Shown piece by piece: positions 17,887 through 26,868 of a stretch of 64,000 nt of DNA. Under the pieces are notes generated by a model, which was not told the origin of the DNA, searched no databases, and saw only the letters and a program-made list of their open reading frames with translations. Origin of the DNA: Oceanibium sediminis (GTDB lineage: Bacteria > Pseudomonadota > Alphaproteobacteria > Rhodobacterales > Rhodobacteraceae); contig NZ_QGNX01000007.1 of NCBI RefSeq assembly GCF_003265325.1, forward strand, positions 62,001 through 126,000, written 5' to 3'. Both the position numbers and the translations under genes were made by a program. Every line of letters begins with the position of its first letter. The first letter of the stretch is position 1.

Positions 17887-18642
17887 GTGGGTTTCCGGCC
17901 AGGAGACAGAGTGATGGCTCTGGTTGCCGGAGGCGCTTATGCGCAGACCGCGGTGGTCGATGAGAAAAACGCTATGCCAGTTCCTGTGGGCATCAAGATG
18001 GTTAAGGCCGCCGCCTTCCCGGAAACCTATTTCACCGTTTGGAGCAACGTCTTCGAAAGGGCCGGCCTGAAGTCCGGCGAAACCCTCCTGATACATGGCG
18101 GAACTTCGGGCATTGGAACGACGGCCTTGCAACTGGCCAAGTGTTTCGGTGCGCGTGTCATCACGACCGTCGGATCACCGGAAAAAGCCCGCGCTGCAAT
18201 CGACCTTGGGGCGGATCAGGTGGTCGAATACAGGACCGGGGATTTCGTCGCCGCGACCCGGGAAATGACAACCGGACAAGGCGCTGACGTGATCCTCGAT
18301 ATGGTCGGCGCTAGCTACATCCAACGGAATTTCGAGGCGGCAGCCGTAGACGGACGCATCGCTCAGATTGCCTTCATGACCGGTTCGAAAGGCGAATTCG
18401 ACCTGCGCCCCCTCCTGGTCAAACGCTTGGCCATGATCGGCTCCACCCTCAGGGCCCGCCCCGTTTCCATGAAAGCCGACCTTGCCAGCGCGCTTGAAAA
18501 GCACGTATTGCCCCTGCTCGCTGCCCGCAAGGCAGTCCCGGTGATCGACTCCGCCTTCCCACTATCGGAGGTGCGGGAAGCACATGCACGCATGGACGCG
18601 GGGGAGCATGTCGGAAAGATCGTCCTGACGATGCCGGACTAA
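17887..18642 (+). pseudogene. 5'-truncated quinone oxidoreductase (MDR superfamily)
   Basis: About 251 codons remain from a possible GTG at 17887. The protein enters directly at GFRPGDRVMALVAGGAYAQ, which is around residue 75-85 of a normal quinone oxidoreductase of about 325 residues; an in-frame TAG lies at 17860. The rest is well preserved: HGGTSGIGTTALQLAK nucleotide-binding loop and the C-terminal HVGKIVLTMPD. The missing N-terminal GroES-like half should abolish the substrate pocket. It stands alone on the plus strand between two operons, so it is best read as a remnant. Confidence 0.7.
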
Positions 18643-18746
18643 CACTTTGCGGGATCGCGTATCCGGTGGAGGGGTTAATCTTCGCCAGGCCCGATCTGAG
18701 CATCGCCTGAAGGCCTGCCGAGCAAATGCGGAAAGGTCTCGCGGAT

Positions 18747-18776
18747 CGGACGGCAGTTTTCTGGACCTGCCGTCCG
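18747..18776. terminator. Inverted repeat between convergent genes
   Basis: CGGACGGCAG (18747-18756) pairs with CTGCCGTCCG (18767-18776) around a 10-base loop. It lies between the convergent ends at 18642 and 18874. No U-tract follows, so intrinsic termination is uncertain. Confidence 0.35.
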
Positions 18777-18807
18777 CTTGAAGCAGGGGGCATTTCACCA
18801 AACCTGC

Positions 18808-18843
18808 GCCCTGTTGAATTGTGGCGGACAGGATCAACAGGGC
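18808..18843. terminator. Second inverted repeat, probable end of the leftward Liv/ligase operon
   Basis: GCCCTGTTGA (18808-18817) and TCAACAGGGC (18834-18843) form a perfect 10-bp stem with a 16-base loop, 31 bp past the MaoC stop at 18874. It lacks a clear T-run on either strand; a transcript-end or stabilising hairpin is the most plausible reading. Confidence 0.4.
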
Positions 18844-18873
18844 AAAGCCCCCTGCCCGCCCCCCAGGCAAGGC

Positions 18874-19242
18874 TCAGCCCGGAAAGGCCCCGATCACATC
18901 CTTCGCCTTTACCAGGCTGCGCCCCTCACAGATCACCGTGCCGTCGGGCGTGCGACAGCTGGCCCAAAGATCAACGAGGTGTTTTTTCGGCCGCAGCCGG
19001 GTGATTTCCACCTTCGCTTCCAAGGCGGTATCGAGTGGCGCTGCCGCCTTGAACGCCAGGTCCTGCTTCAGGTAATTGGTGCCCGCACCGGGCAACTCCA
19101 CCCCCAGCAGGTAGGAGAACAGGGCCGCGATCAGCGGTTCGGGCACGGTTTCGGAACTGGCCCCGCTCAACGCGGCATGGGCCGCCAGGTCATCACGGGT
19201 GTAGCTGCGCACGATCCGCGCCGATTGTCCGACGCTCAGCAT
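18874..19242 (-). CDS. MaoC-like/hotdog dehydratase domain protein (second of pair)
   Basis: 122 residues from ATG 19242 (MLSVGQSARIVRSYTRDDLA), a start that overlaps the previous stop by 7 bp. The sequence resembles R-specific enoyl-CoA hydratase/FAS1-type hotdog domains: an N-terminal SYTRDDLAAHAALSG and a central PEPLIAALFSYLLG. Such domains hydrate enoyl-CoA. The usual D-x4-H dyad is weak here (DLAAHAA), while its partner at 19236 retains a clearer version, so the two may form a heterodimeric hydratase. It is the last gene of the 11-gene operon. Confidence 0.72.
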   Translation of the reverse strand: MLSVGQSARIVRSYTRDDLAAHAALSGASSETVPEPLIAALFSYLLGVELPGAGTNYLKQDLAFKAAAPLDTALEAKVEITRLRPKKHLVDLWASCRTPDGTVICEGRSLVKAKDVIGAFPG

Positions 19243-19592
19243 GCGATCACCGCCTCTCCGAGCAGGCATTCCGTCCCGTCCGCGGCGCGCGTGACACGCA
19301 TGCCCAGGCGTCCCGGCGCCGCTTCCGAGATCTCCAGGACCAGCTCCTCACCGGCGAATGCGGGGTTCGGGAACATCAGGTTCTGGCTGACCTGGGTCAT
19401 GTCCGCGTCATGGCGCTTCAGCATGCCCCACAGTTTTGCGTAGAGTAGCATGCCGTGGCTGACGGTTCGCCCGAAGGTGGTTTCGGCGCAGAAGGCGGGG
19501 TCCACGTGGATCGCGTTGTCATCACCGGAGACGGCGGCGAATGCGTCGAACTCTGCCTGCGTCGGGGTCCATCGCTCTTGCAGGTCAATCAT
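19236..19592 (-). CDS. MaoC family dehydratase (first of pair)
   Basis: 118 residues from ATG 19592, chosen because AAGGGA precedes it at good spacing; an ATG at 19607 is an alternative. The hydratase-2 motif is visible as FAAVSGDDNAIHVDPAFC, with Asp and His in the D-x-N-x-I/P-x-H-x-D pattern, followed by RTVSHGML. This is the catalytic core of MaoC-type enoyl-CoA hydratases. Its start overlaps the upstream ligase stop by 8 bp. It likely supplies the catalytic residues for the pair with the downstream gene. Confidence 0.82.
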   Translation of the reverse strand: MIDLQERWTPTQAEFDAFAAVSGDDNAIHVDPAFCAETTFGRTVSHGMLLYAKLWGMLKRHDADMTQVSQNLMFPNPAFAGEELVLEISEAAPGRLGMRVTRAADGTECLLGEAVIAC

Positions 19593-21084
19593 CCTCGATC
19601 CCTTCATGCAGCTTCGGTTTGCAGATCTTGCCCGCAGCGGTGCGCGGAAAGTCGGTCACGATGTGGACATGGGCAGGCACCTTGTAGGCGGCCAGCCGCT
19701 CGCGGCACCAGGGGCGCAGGGTTTCGGGATTAAGCGCCTGGTCCGGGCGCAGCATGACAAAGGCTGCGCCGACCTCGCCCCATTTCTTGTCCGGCACGCC
19801 GACGACGGCGGCTTCCAGGATGGCCGGGTGGGCGTTCAGGACACGCTCGACCTCGGCCGGATAGACGTTTTCACCGCCGGAGATGAACATGTCCTTGATG
19901 CGGTCCACGATGAAGTAATAGCCGTCGCCGTCGCGCCGCGCGACATCGCCGGTCTTCAGCCAGCCATCCGAGGTGAAGGTCTTCTTCGTCGCATCCGGAC
20001 TGCCGAAATAGCCCGGCGTGACGCCAGGTCCGCGCAGTTGCAACTCTCCCGTCCCGTCCACTCCGTCTGCAACACCGGCGAGGCGCACCTCGACCAGGCT
20101 TTGCGGCTTTCCGACGGAGCCGATCTTTTCCCCCGCACGCGCGGGGTCCATCAGGAAGACGGTGGGGCCGGTTTCGGTCATGCCCATGCCGTTCAGAACC
20201 TGCGCGCCCTTTTCCGCGAAGAAGCGGATCAGCGGTTCGGAAAGCGGCGCGCCGCCACAGCCGCAGCGGATCGCGGCCCAGTCCGGCTTAGCGATATCCG
20301 CCATCAGCGACAGTTCCTGGTAGACGGCCGGAACGGCGAAGAACTGGTTGATCTGCCCCGAAGACAGCAGGCGCAGCACCACCTCCGCCTCGAATTTCGG
20401 CAGAATGGTCGAGCGCCCGCCCGTCAGGAAGATCGGCAGCGTGTAAAGATTGATCCCTGCGGTGTGGAACAACGGCAGGTAGCAGACCGCGCGATCGGTG
20501 GAGGCGATGTCGATCGCCTGCCCGATGTTCACCGTATTGGCCCAGGCCATGCGCGCCGTCTGGATCACCGACTTGGGAAGCCCCGTGGTTCCTGAGGTGA
20601 ACAGCAGGTACCAGGGCCGCCCGGCGGGGACCGGCGCGCTGAGGGCGGGGCCGCCGTCCGCGATCCAGGCGGCGAGATCGTCCTCGATGGTCAGCACCGG
20701 CACCTCGAGGGCCGCGGCGGTTTGCCGGGCCGCATCCGCAAAAGCCGCATCCGTCAGCATGAGGGATATGCCAACCGGATCAAGGGTTTCCACCAGCTCC
20801 CTCACAGGTTGCCGCCAGTTCAGCGGGCACAGGATGACGCCGGTTTTCTGGGCTGCGAACAGCGTGACGAAGAACTCCGCCCGGTTCTGGCAGAGGATGG
20901 CGACGCGGTCCCCTTCCCCGAGGTCCCGCGCCCGGAACGCGGCCGCGACGGCATTCGCCGCGGCGTTGATCCGCTTAAAGCTCCAGTCCTGGCCGGTCAG
21001 GGTATCGTCAAAGGCAAGGGCATCGGGGGACAGTTCCGCCCGCTTCGACGCCATGTCAGGGATCAGGTCAAACATCGCCGTCAT
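19585..21084 (-). CDS. Acyl-CoA synthetase (AMP-forming, ANL superfamily)
   Basis: 499 residues. The P-loop is LLFTSGTTGLPKSV near residue 162, followed by the A5 motif NGMGMTETGP, the A7/A8 hinge TGDVARRDGDGYYFIVDR and the C-terminal Lys motif RTAAGKICKPKL. It activates a carboxylic acid to its CoA thioester via an acyl-adenylate. Neighbours are two MaoC hydratases, an enoyl-CoA hydratase and a Liv importer, so the imported acid is probably activated here and enters beta-oxidation. Its start overlaps the hydratase stop by 4 bp. Whether the acid is aromatic or aliphatic cannot be decided. Confidence 0.88.
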   Translation of the reverse strand: MTAMFDLIPDMASKRAELSPDALAFDDTLTGQDWSFKRINAAANAVAAAFRARDLGEGDRVAILCQNRAEFFVTLFAAQKTGVILCPLNWRQPVRELVETLDPVGISLMLTDAAFADAARQTAAALEVPVLTIEDDLAAWIADGGPALSAPVPAGRPWYLLFTSGTTGLPKSVIQTARMAWANTVNIGQAIDIASTDRAVCYLPLFHTAGINLYTLPIFLTGGRSTILPKFEAEVVLRLLSSGQINQFFAVPAVYQELSLMADIAKPDWAAIRCGCGGAPLSEPLIRFFAEKGAQVLNGMGMTETGPTVFLMDPARAGEKIGSVGKPQSLVEVRLAGVADGVDGTGELQLRGPGVTPGYFGSPDATKKTFTSDGWLKTGDVARRDGDGYYFIVDRIKDMFISGGENVYPAEVERVLNAHPAILEAAVVGVPDKKWGEVGAAFVMLRPDQALNPETLRPWCRERLAAYKVPAHVHIVTDFPRTAAGKICKPKLHEGIEDD

Positions 21085-21848
21085 CCGCCTGGTTGAAGAA
21101 ATTGTTTCATGCGCGACAGGGTTTCGGGCCGTCCGATCAGGTCGAGGAAGGCCGCCGTCTCGGCGTCGAGCCCGGCGCGGACCTCGGCCCGCCGGGGGCC
21201 GTTCCAGATTATCGCCTTTGTCACAAGGGCTGTGCCCGTCTCGACCGCGCCCAGCAGGGCGAGGGCCTTGGCCTCCGGCGCTGCGTCAATCGCCTGAACG
21301 AGGCCGAGGCGCAGCAACTCGTCCGCCCCGTGCCGGTGGTTCGCCATCAGCCAGCCCTGTGCCTGCGCGGCCCCGATACGAGCGGGCAGCACAGCGGCCC
21401 AGCCGCCATCGGGCGCGAAGCCCATCGCCCCGTAGTAGGGTTGGACAAAGCTCCCCGGCGCCGCCACGGCAAGGTCGGCGGCGAACACCATCCCCGCCGA
21501 TCCCCCCGTCGCGGCCCCGCGCAGGGCCGTGGCGAAGACGACCGGCATGTCGATCATCCGCGCGACCAAGTCCTGGAGGGCGGGAACCACCTGCTTCGCG
21601 TAGTCTTCCGCGCGGCCTTCCAATGCCGCCGCGAGGAAGCGCCCCACGTCGCCGCCGGTCGAAAAATTCCGCCCGCCGCAGATCAGCGCCTTTTGCGCCC
21701 CGGACTGCGGGAGTGCGTCGAACGCCCGGTGCAGGTCGGCAAGCAGGTCCGGCTCAAGCGCATTGGCGCGCGGGGCGGAAAGGGTGATGCGAAAACACGC
21801 CTCGCCCCCCGGCAAGGCGACGCTATCCCAGGAAACCAGGCCTGTCAT
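21081..21848 (-). CDS. Enoyl-CoA hydratase/isomerase family protein
   Basis: 255 residues from ATG 21848 (MTGLVSWDSVALPGGEA); longer in-frame versions extend into the TetR gene and are rejected. Oxyanion-hole segments are NFSTGGDVGRF near residue 68 and GAATGGSAGMVFAADLAVA near residue 112. A crotonase-fold hydratase or isomerase for the CoA ester made by the ligase directly downstream is likely. Its start is coupled to the TetR stop by a 4-bp overlap. Confidence 0.82.
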   Translation of the reverse strand: MTGLVSWDSVALPGGEACFRITLSAPRANALEPDLLADLHRAFDALPQSGAQKALICGGRNFSTGGDVGRFLAAALEGRAEDYAKQVVPALQDLVARMIDMPVVFATALRGAATGGSAGMVFAADLAVAAPGSFVQPYYGAMGFAPDGGWAAVLPARIGAAQAQGWLMANHRHGADELLRLGLVQAIDAAPEAKALALLGAVETGTALVTKAIIWNGPRRAEVRAGLDAETAAFLDLIGRPETLSRMKQFLQPGG

Positions 21849-22441
21849 GGCGCGAGCCCCTTGCAGATGAACTTGTGCGCTTCGGCGACGACGCGTTCGA
21901 TATCCGCCTCCTCCTCCCACAGGACGAAGCGTTCGCCCAGGGTCTTGGCTATCCCCATCAGCGCCCAGGCGCGGACCTCGGCGTCGCCGGGCGAAATCTC
22001 GCCCCGCTTTTCCGCGCGATCCAGCTGGTCCGCATAGGCCTTGCCGAACGCGATGTAATAGTCGCGGTAGGCCTCGGGATCGACGAAACGGGCTTCCTCG
22101 ACGATGCGGTATTGCATCGGGCGGTCGCGCACGACGGTCAGGTAGGCTTCCAGCCCGACGCGCTCAGCCTCCAGCCGGTTGGCCGCGCCCGCGATCCGTT
22201 CGGCGGCCTGTGAGCGGGTGGCATGGCCCATGTCCTGCACCAGCTCGCGGAACACCTCATCCTTGCCGGAGAAATAGATGTAGAACGTGCCAAGCGCCGT
22301 GTCCGCCAGGCGGGTGATTTCCGCGATGGAGGCGGCGTTAAAGCCCTTTTCGCCGATCACCTGCTCGGCAGCGGCAAGGATCTTGGCGCGGCGCTGCATG
22401 CCGCGCTTGGTCTTGGGCCGGGCGTTCGTCTGCTTGGTCAT
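21845..22441 (-). CDS. TetR/AcrR family transcriptional regulator
   Basis: 198 residues from ATG 22441 (MTKQTNARPKTKRG). The DNA-binding helix-turn-helix reads ILAAAEQVIGEKGFNAASIA then TALGTFYIYFSGKDEVF, the canonical TetR N-terminus. The C-terminal ligand domain is divergent, as usual. The gene is embedded in the operon between an alpha/beta hydrolase and a hydratase, with 4-bp overlaps on both sides. It probably autoregulates the unit. A 20-bp palindrome at 28083-28102, just ahead of the first gene, is the leading operator candidate. Confidence 0.88.
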   Translation of the reverse strand: MTKQTNARPKTKRGMQRRAKILAAAEQVIGEKGFNAASIAEITRLADTALGTFYIYFSGKDEVFRELVQDMGHATRSQAAERIAGAANRLEAERVGLEAYLTVVRDRPMQYRIVEEARFVDPEAYRDYYIAFGKAYADQLDRAEKRGEISPGDAEVRAWALMGIAKTLGERFVLWEEEADIERVVAEAHKFICKGLAP

Positions 22442-23223
22442 GGGCGACCGCCTTGGTCCATGAGCGGCGTTGCCGCAACATCCTGCGCGACGAAGCGGCG
22501 GAAGGCGTCGCAGAAGGCGTCGGGCTCTTCCAGGTGGGGCGAATGCCCGGACTGTTCGAAACACGCGACGCGCGCCTGCGCCGTCTGGGATGCGACCCAC
22601 CCCGCAACATCCTGACTATAGAGCCGACTCCGCGCCCCCGTGCAAACAAGGTACGGGATGTCTATCGCGGCAATCGTGGCGCGTTCGTCCATCGCCGTCA
22701 GGTCATCCCACAGCGGGCGAAGGTGCGCGGGGTCCTGCGCCAGCAGCAGGTTCTCGATCGCCTCGCGGCTCACCACGGGGTCGCTGGCGCGGGCGTACAT
22801 GTTGTGGGCGATCCCGCCGGCCATGACCGGCCACTTCGGCACGATCTTGTCCGAGGTCGCAAGGATGGCCGCCGCACTCTGGCCGCTCATGCCCAGGTCC
22901 CACTCCGCGTCGGGCAGCATCTTCGGGCTCATGTCGATGGTGACCAGCCCGCGCAGGCACGACGTCCCGTGGCGCGAGATGTAGCGCCAGGCGACCGCGG
23001 CCCCCATGGACCAACCGACGAGGATGGGCCGGTCCAGCCGCTCGATCCAACGGCGCGCAACCGCGGCGCAATTGTCGAGGCTTGGCTCCTCGCCCGCCCG
23101 ACTGCCATGGCCCGGCAGATCGGGCGCGTGACACTCGAACGCGGGGCCGAGGCGGCGGGCCGCATCGTCGAACAGCGACCCGTTCATGGCCCAGCCGTGA
23201 AGGAAGAGAACTGGAACCGTCAC
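22438..23223 (-). CDS. Alpha/beta hydrolase (BioH-like)
   Basis: 261 residues. It shows the oxyanion-hole motif FLHGWAMNGSLF at the N-terminus, the nucleophile elbow GWSMGAAVAW near residue 90, and a C-terminal His in GHSPHLEEPD. This architecture matches carboxylesterases such as BioH. In this operon it may hydrolyse an ester or thioester intermediate. Overlap with the Liv permease stop is 4 bp. Confidence 0.8.
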   Translation of the reverse strand: MTVPVLFLHGWAMNGSLFDDAARRLGPAFECHAPDLPGHGSRAGEEPSLDNCAAVARRWIERLDRPILVGWSMGAAVAWRYISRHGTSCLRGLVTIDMSPKMLPDAEWDLGMSGQSAAAILATSDKIVPKWPVMAGGIAHNMYARASDPVVSREAIENLLLAQDPAHLRPLWDDLTAMDERATIAAIDIPYLVCTGARSRLYSQDVAGWVASQTAQARVACFEQSGHSPHLEEPDAFCDAFRRFVAQDVAATPLMDQGGRP

Positions 23224-24278
23224 GATGCGCGACGCTCACGCAGGCGGCCAACGATGCCGGTGGGAAAGAAGTAGACGCTGAGGATGAACAGGATGCCCAG
23301 CCACATCAGCCAGCGATCCGGGTTCAGCAGGTCGGGGACCAGCGGCAACGAAGCCGTCGCCTCGGACGCACCGCCCATCAGGTTCTGCAGGTAGGTCTGC
23401 GCCAGGATGAACAGCGTCGCACCGATCACCGCGCCATACATCGTGCCCATGCCGCCGATCACGACCATCAACAGGATGTCGAGCATGATCTCGAAGCTCA
23501 GCGTGGTATCGGGCCCGACGTAGCGCAGCCAGATCGCGAACAGGCTGCCGGCCAGCGCCGCAACCGCGGCCGACAGGCAGGTGGCGGTGGTGCGGTACCA
23601 GATCACGCGGTAGCCGATGGCCTCGGCGCGGAAGTCGTTTTCCCGGATCGCCTGAAGCACCCTGCCGAAGGGCGAGTTCACGATGCGCAGCAACAGCAGG
23701 AACAGGACCAGCGATGCACCGAACACGAGGTAGTAGTTCAGGACCTTGCCGGTGATCCGCGTGCCCATGAACTCCCCGACGCGGTTGGCCGAGGTCAGGA
23801 CGCGCGGGATCTTGTAGGTCAGGCCATCCTCACCCCCCGTCAGGCTGGAGAATTGGGACACCAGCACCGCTACCGCGGACGCCACCGCCAGGGTGATCAT
23901 GGCGAAGAAGATCGCCCGCACACGAAGGCTGAACAGGCCGATCAGCAGCGCCAGGACAACCGCAGCCAGCGCCCCGCTCAACGAGCCGACCAGCAACGCG
24001 TCGAAGCCCCGGCCAAGATGGGTGGACGCCAGTGCGACACCATAGGCGCCAAGGCCGAAGAACATCGTGTGCGCGAAGCTGACGATCCCGCCATAGCCCA
24101 GAAGCAAGTCATAGCTCGCCGCCAGCAGGATGAAGATGCAGATCCGGGCCGCGGTATCCAAGGGGCGCACCCCGTCGAAGATGAACGGCGCACCGGCCAG
24201 GCAGACCAGGATCACCAGCAGCAGCCCTGTCAGGATGGCAGAGCGCGGCTGATCCCCGGAAAGAAGTTTGATGATCAT
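23220..24278 (-). CDS. livM: Branched-chain-type ABC transporter permease (LivM-like)
   Basis: 352 residues with about nine to ten hydrophobic segments. Family segments include LGYGGIVSFAHTMFFGLGAY and a central RAIRENDFRAEAIGYRV-type cytoplasmic loop that contacts the ATPases. With LivH, LivG, LivF and the periplasmic receptor it forms a HAAT-class ABC importer. In catabolic operons such transporters often carry aromatic or other carboxylates rather than leucine. It begins one base after the livH stop. Confidence 0.87.
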   Translation of the reverse strand: MIIKLLSGDQPRSAILTGLLLVILVCLAGAPFIFDGVRPLDTAARICIFILLAASYDLLLGYGGIVSFAHTMFFGLGAYGVALASTHLGRGFDALLVGSLSGALAAVVLALLIGLFSLRVRAIFFAMITLAVASAVAVLVSQFSSLTGGEDGLTYKIPRVLTSANRVGEFMGTRITGKVLNYYLVFGASLVLFLLLLRIVNSPFGRVLQAIRENDFRAEAIGYRVIWYRTTATCLSAAVAALAGSLFAIWLRYVGPDTTLSFEIMLDILLMVVIGGMGTMYGAVIGATLFILAQTYLQNLMGGASEATASLPLVPDLLNPDRWLMWLGILFILSVYFFPTGIVGRLRERRAS

Positions 24279-24279
24279 C

Positions 24280-25311
24280 TCATTTCGCCTTCACGACTGG
24301 CAGCATGCCTTGCGGCCGCCACATCAGGATTGCGGTCATCAGCGCGATGTTCGACACCAGCGCCAGCTTCGGTTCCAGAAAAGCGACGTAGTTCTGCAGC
24401 AAGCCCACCAGCAGCGCGCCGATGAAGGCCCCCTCGACCGAGCCAAGCCCGCCGATGATCGCGACGATGAAGACCAGGACCATCATCTCCTCGCCCATTC
24501 CGGCGGTGATGACCTCCTGGTAGAGGCCCCACATCACCCCGCCGAGGCCTGCAAGCGCCGAGCCGGCGACGAAGACGCCGATAAAGACCAGGCGCAGGCG
24601 GTAGCCGAGCGCTTCGACCATGGGGCCGTTTTCCACCCCGGCGCGCACGATCAGGCCGATCTTGGTGCGGCGCAGGACCATGCGCATGGCGATGAACAAC
24701 ACAAGGCCGATCCCCACCGCGAGCAGGCGGTATTTCTCCATCGCGGCACCGGCGAAGGTGACCGCGCCTTTCAGCATCTCGGGGCGGTTGATGAAGATCT
24801 CGTCCGGGCCCCAGATGACGTGGATCAGCTGCTCAATCACGATCAGCCCGCCGACAGTCACGAGGATCTGCTTGAGGTGCGCGCCGTAGACCGGCTTTAC
24901 GATGACCCGCTCGAACCCCCAGCCGAGCGCTCCGGTTACGGCCATGGCCGCCAGCACCGCAAGCGAGATCGCGGACATGTTCAGAAGCAGCGACGCGGCC
25001 CCGGTCCAGTCGCCCAGCGCGATCAGCACCGACACGCCGACAAAGGCCCCGACCGAGATGAACGCGCCGTGCCCAAAGTTGATGACGTCCATCAGGCCGA
25101 ACACCAGCGTCAGGCCGGACGCCATGATGAAGATCATCATCCCCATCGCCAGGCCGGACACCGTCAGCGTCAGCCAGGACGACGGCACGCCGATGGCAAT
25201 GAACCCCAGCACGACGAGTATCGGGACCAACAGGACCGGCATCGCCTTGCCCAGCCGTTCACCCAAGGTGAGATCGGCGAAGGTCGGTTTGTGGTCGGGA
25301 GCGAGCGTCAT
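24280..25311 (-). CDS. livH: Branched-chain-type ABC transporter permease (LivH-like)
   Basis: 343 residues, a little longer than classical LivH because of an N-terminal cytoplasmic stretch. Signature segments are MASGLTLVFGLMDVINFGHG and the coupling-loop sequence near VENGPMVEALGYRLRLVF. Eight to nine membrane helices are apparent. It forms the membrane channel with LivM. Its start overlaps the livF stop by 4 bp. Confidence 0.87.
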   Translation of the reverse strand: MTLAPDHKPTFADLTLGERLGKAMPVLLVPILVVLGFIAIGVPSSWLTLTVSGLAMGMMIFIMASGLTLVFGLMDVINFGHGAFISVGAFVGVSVLIALGDWTGAASLLLNMSAISLAVLAAMAVTGALGWGFERVIVKPVYGAHLKQILVTVGGLIVIEQLIHVIWGPDEIFINRPEMLKGAVTFAGAAMEKYRLLAVGIGLVLFIAMRMVLRRTKIGLIVRAGVENGPMVEALGYRLRLVFIGVFVAGSALAGLGGVMWGLYQEVITAGMGEEMMVLVFIVAIIGGLGSVEGAFIGALLVGLLQNYVAFLEPKLALVSNIALMTAILMWRPQGMLPVVKAK

Positions 25312-26036
25312 CTCAATGCGCCTTCCATGCTCAGGCCCATCAGACGTTCCTGAAGGTCCTTGTTCTCGGCAAGTTCGGACATGGCGCCATTCCAGATCAC
25401 CCGCCCGTCGTCCATGACGGCCGCACTGTCGCCCAAGGCCCGCGCGACCGAGAAGTTCTGCTCCACCAGCAGGATCGACGCGCCCTGCGCCTTCAACTCG
25501 CGCAGCGCGCGGGCCATGGTCGAAACGATTGCGGGCGCCAGCCCCTTGGTCGGCTCGTCGATCAGGTAGAGCTTGCGATCCTCGGCCATGGCGCGGGCGA
25601 TCGACAGCATCTGCTTCTGCCCGCCCGACAGGTTGCCCGCCTCGCTGCGCCAGAAGGTGCCCAGCGCCGGAAACGCGCTCAGCAGCCAGTCCTTGCGTTT
25701 GGGATCGAGCGGGCCGGAGGTGCAGCCCAGCACCATGTTTTCCTCGACCGTCAGGTCGCGGAAGATACCCATGTCTTCCGGCACGAAGCCGATGCCCGCG
25801 CGCGCCCTTGCGGAAACGGAAAGGCGCGTGATGTCCTGCCCGTCATAGTGGATTTCCCCGGACTTGGCGGCCCATTGCCCCATGATGGACTTCAGCGTGG
25901 TGGTCTTGCCCACGCCGTTGCGCCCCAGAAGCATGGTCACCTGCCCGCGCGGCACGACGAGGTCTACGCCTTGCAGGATGTGGTATTGCGCGATGTCCGT
26001 GTGCAGGCCGTTCAGTGACAGGATCGGGTCAGACAT
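25308..26036 (-). CDS. livF: ABC transporter ATP-binding protein (LivF-like)
   Basis: 242 residues. Walker A LLGRNGVGKTTTLKS near residue 36, the ABC signature NLSGGQKQMLSIARAM, Walker B LYLIDEPTKGLAP and the switch His in ILLVEQNF context are present. It is one of the two ATPases powering the Liv-type importer. Its first codons overlap the end of livG by 8 bp. Confidence 0.9.
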   Translation of the reverse strand: MSDPILSLNGLHTDIAQYHILQGVDLVVPRGQVTMLLGRNGVGKTTTLKSIMGQWAAKSGEIHYDGQDITRLSVSARARAGIGFVPEDMGIFRDLTVEENMVLGCTSGPLDPKRKDWLLSAFPALGTFWRSEAGNLSGGQKQMLSIARAMAEDRKLYLIDEPTKGLAPAIVSTMARALRELKAQGASILLVEQNFSVARALGDSAAVMDDGRVIWNGAMSELAENKDLQERLMGLSMEGALR

Positions 26037-26793
26037 GATCCAGCTCCTTGCCGAGGTAGGCTTCCTGCACCACAGCGGAGGCCATCACCTCGGCCGGGGG
26101 GCCATCGGCGGCCAGCGCGCCGTTGTGCAGAACGATGATCCGGTCCGCGAGGCTGCGGATCACGTCCAGCTTGTGCTCGACCAGCAGAACCGTGCGTTCA
26201 CGGTCCGCCTTGATCTCGGCGATCAGGTCCAGGATCACGGGGGCTTCGTCCACGCTCATCCCGGCGGTGGGTTCGTCGAACATGTAGACCATCGGGTCCA
26301 TGCCGATCAGCAGCGCCACCTCCAACTTGCGCTGATCCCCGTGCGAGAGTTCGGAGACCAGGTGCTCCTTCTGGGTGTCCAGTCGGACACGCTCCAGGAT
26401 CGCCATCGCGGCGATGGTCAGTTCCGTGTGACTGTCAGCCATCGAAAACAGGCCGAGGCCCTTGTGCTGCTTTGACTGGATCACCAGGCGCACGTTTTCC
26501 AGTACCGTCAGGCTGGGAAACAGGTTGGTCAGCTGAAACGCCCGCCCAAGCCCGCGGCGGCAGCGATCCGCGACGCCAAGCCGGGTGATGTCCTCACCCA
26601 TCAGCTTCACGGTTCCCGAACTGGCCGTGATCTGCCCCGAGATCAGGTTGAAATAGGTCGTCTTGCCTGCCCCGTTCGGGCCGACGATGGCGGTCAGCTC
26701 ACCCGCGTGGAAGCTGGACGACACCGCGTCGACGGCCACGTGGCCACCGAACCGGACGGTCAGCGCGTCGGTTTCAAGGAGGGTCTGGGTCAT
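26029..26793 (-). CDS. livG: ABC transporter ATP-binding protein (LivG-like)
   Basis: 254 residues. Walker A is VGPNGAGKTTYFN near residue 36. The signature motif is slightly degenerate, SELSHGDQRKLEVALL, as is normal for LivG (SHGxQR). Walker B is MVYMFDEPTAGMSVDEA and the H-loop is LLVEHKLDVI. It partners with LivF. A stable hairpin precedes it, separating it from the highly expressed receptor gene. Confidence 0.9.
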   Translation of the reverse strand: MTQTLLETDALTVRFGGHVAVDAVSSSFHAGELTAIVGPNGAGKTTYFNLISGQITASSGTVKLMGEDITRLGVADRCRRGLGRAFQLTNLFPSLTVLENVRLVIQSKQHKGLGLFSMADSHTELTIAAMAILERVRLDTQKEHLVSELSHGDQRKLEVALLIGMDPMVYMFDEPTAGMSVDEAPVILDLIAEIKADRERTVLLVEHKLDVIRSLADRIIVLHNGALAADGPPAEVMASAVVQEAYLGKELDHV

Positions 26794-26810
26794 CGTGTTC
26801 TTTCCCTGTT

Positions 26811-26839
26811 CCCCGGGCAGCCGGATCGGCCGCCCGGGG
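26811..26839 (-). promoter_or_regulatory. Stable hairpin between Liv receptor and ATPase genes
   Basis: CCCCGGGC (26811-26818) pairs with GCCCGGGG (26832-26839). Inside, after a single mismatch, GCCG pairs with CGGC around a GAT loop. The 29-base hairpin sits between the receptor stop (26869) and livG start (26793). It probably protects the receptor mRNA or attenuates downstream transcription. Confidence 0.6.
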
Positions 26840-26868
26840 CTTGGAAGGTACGATACACGCGTTGCGTG

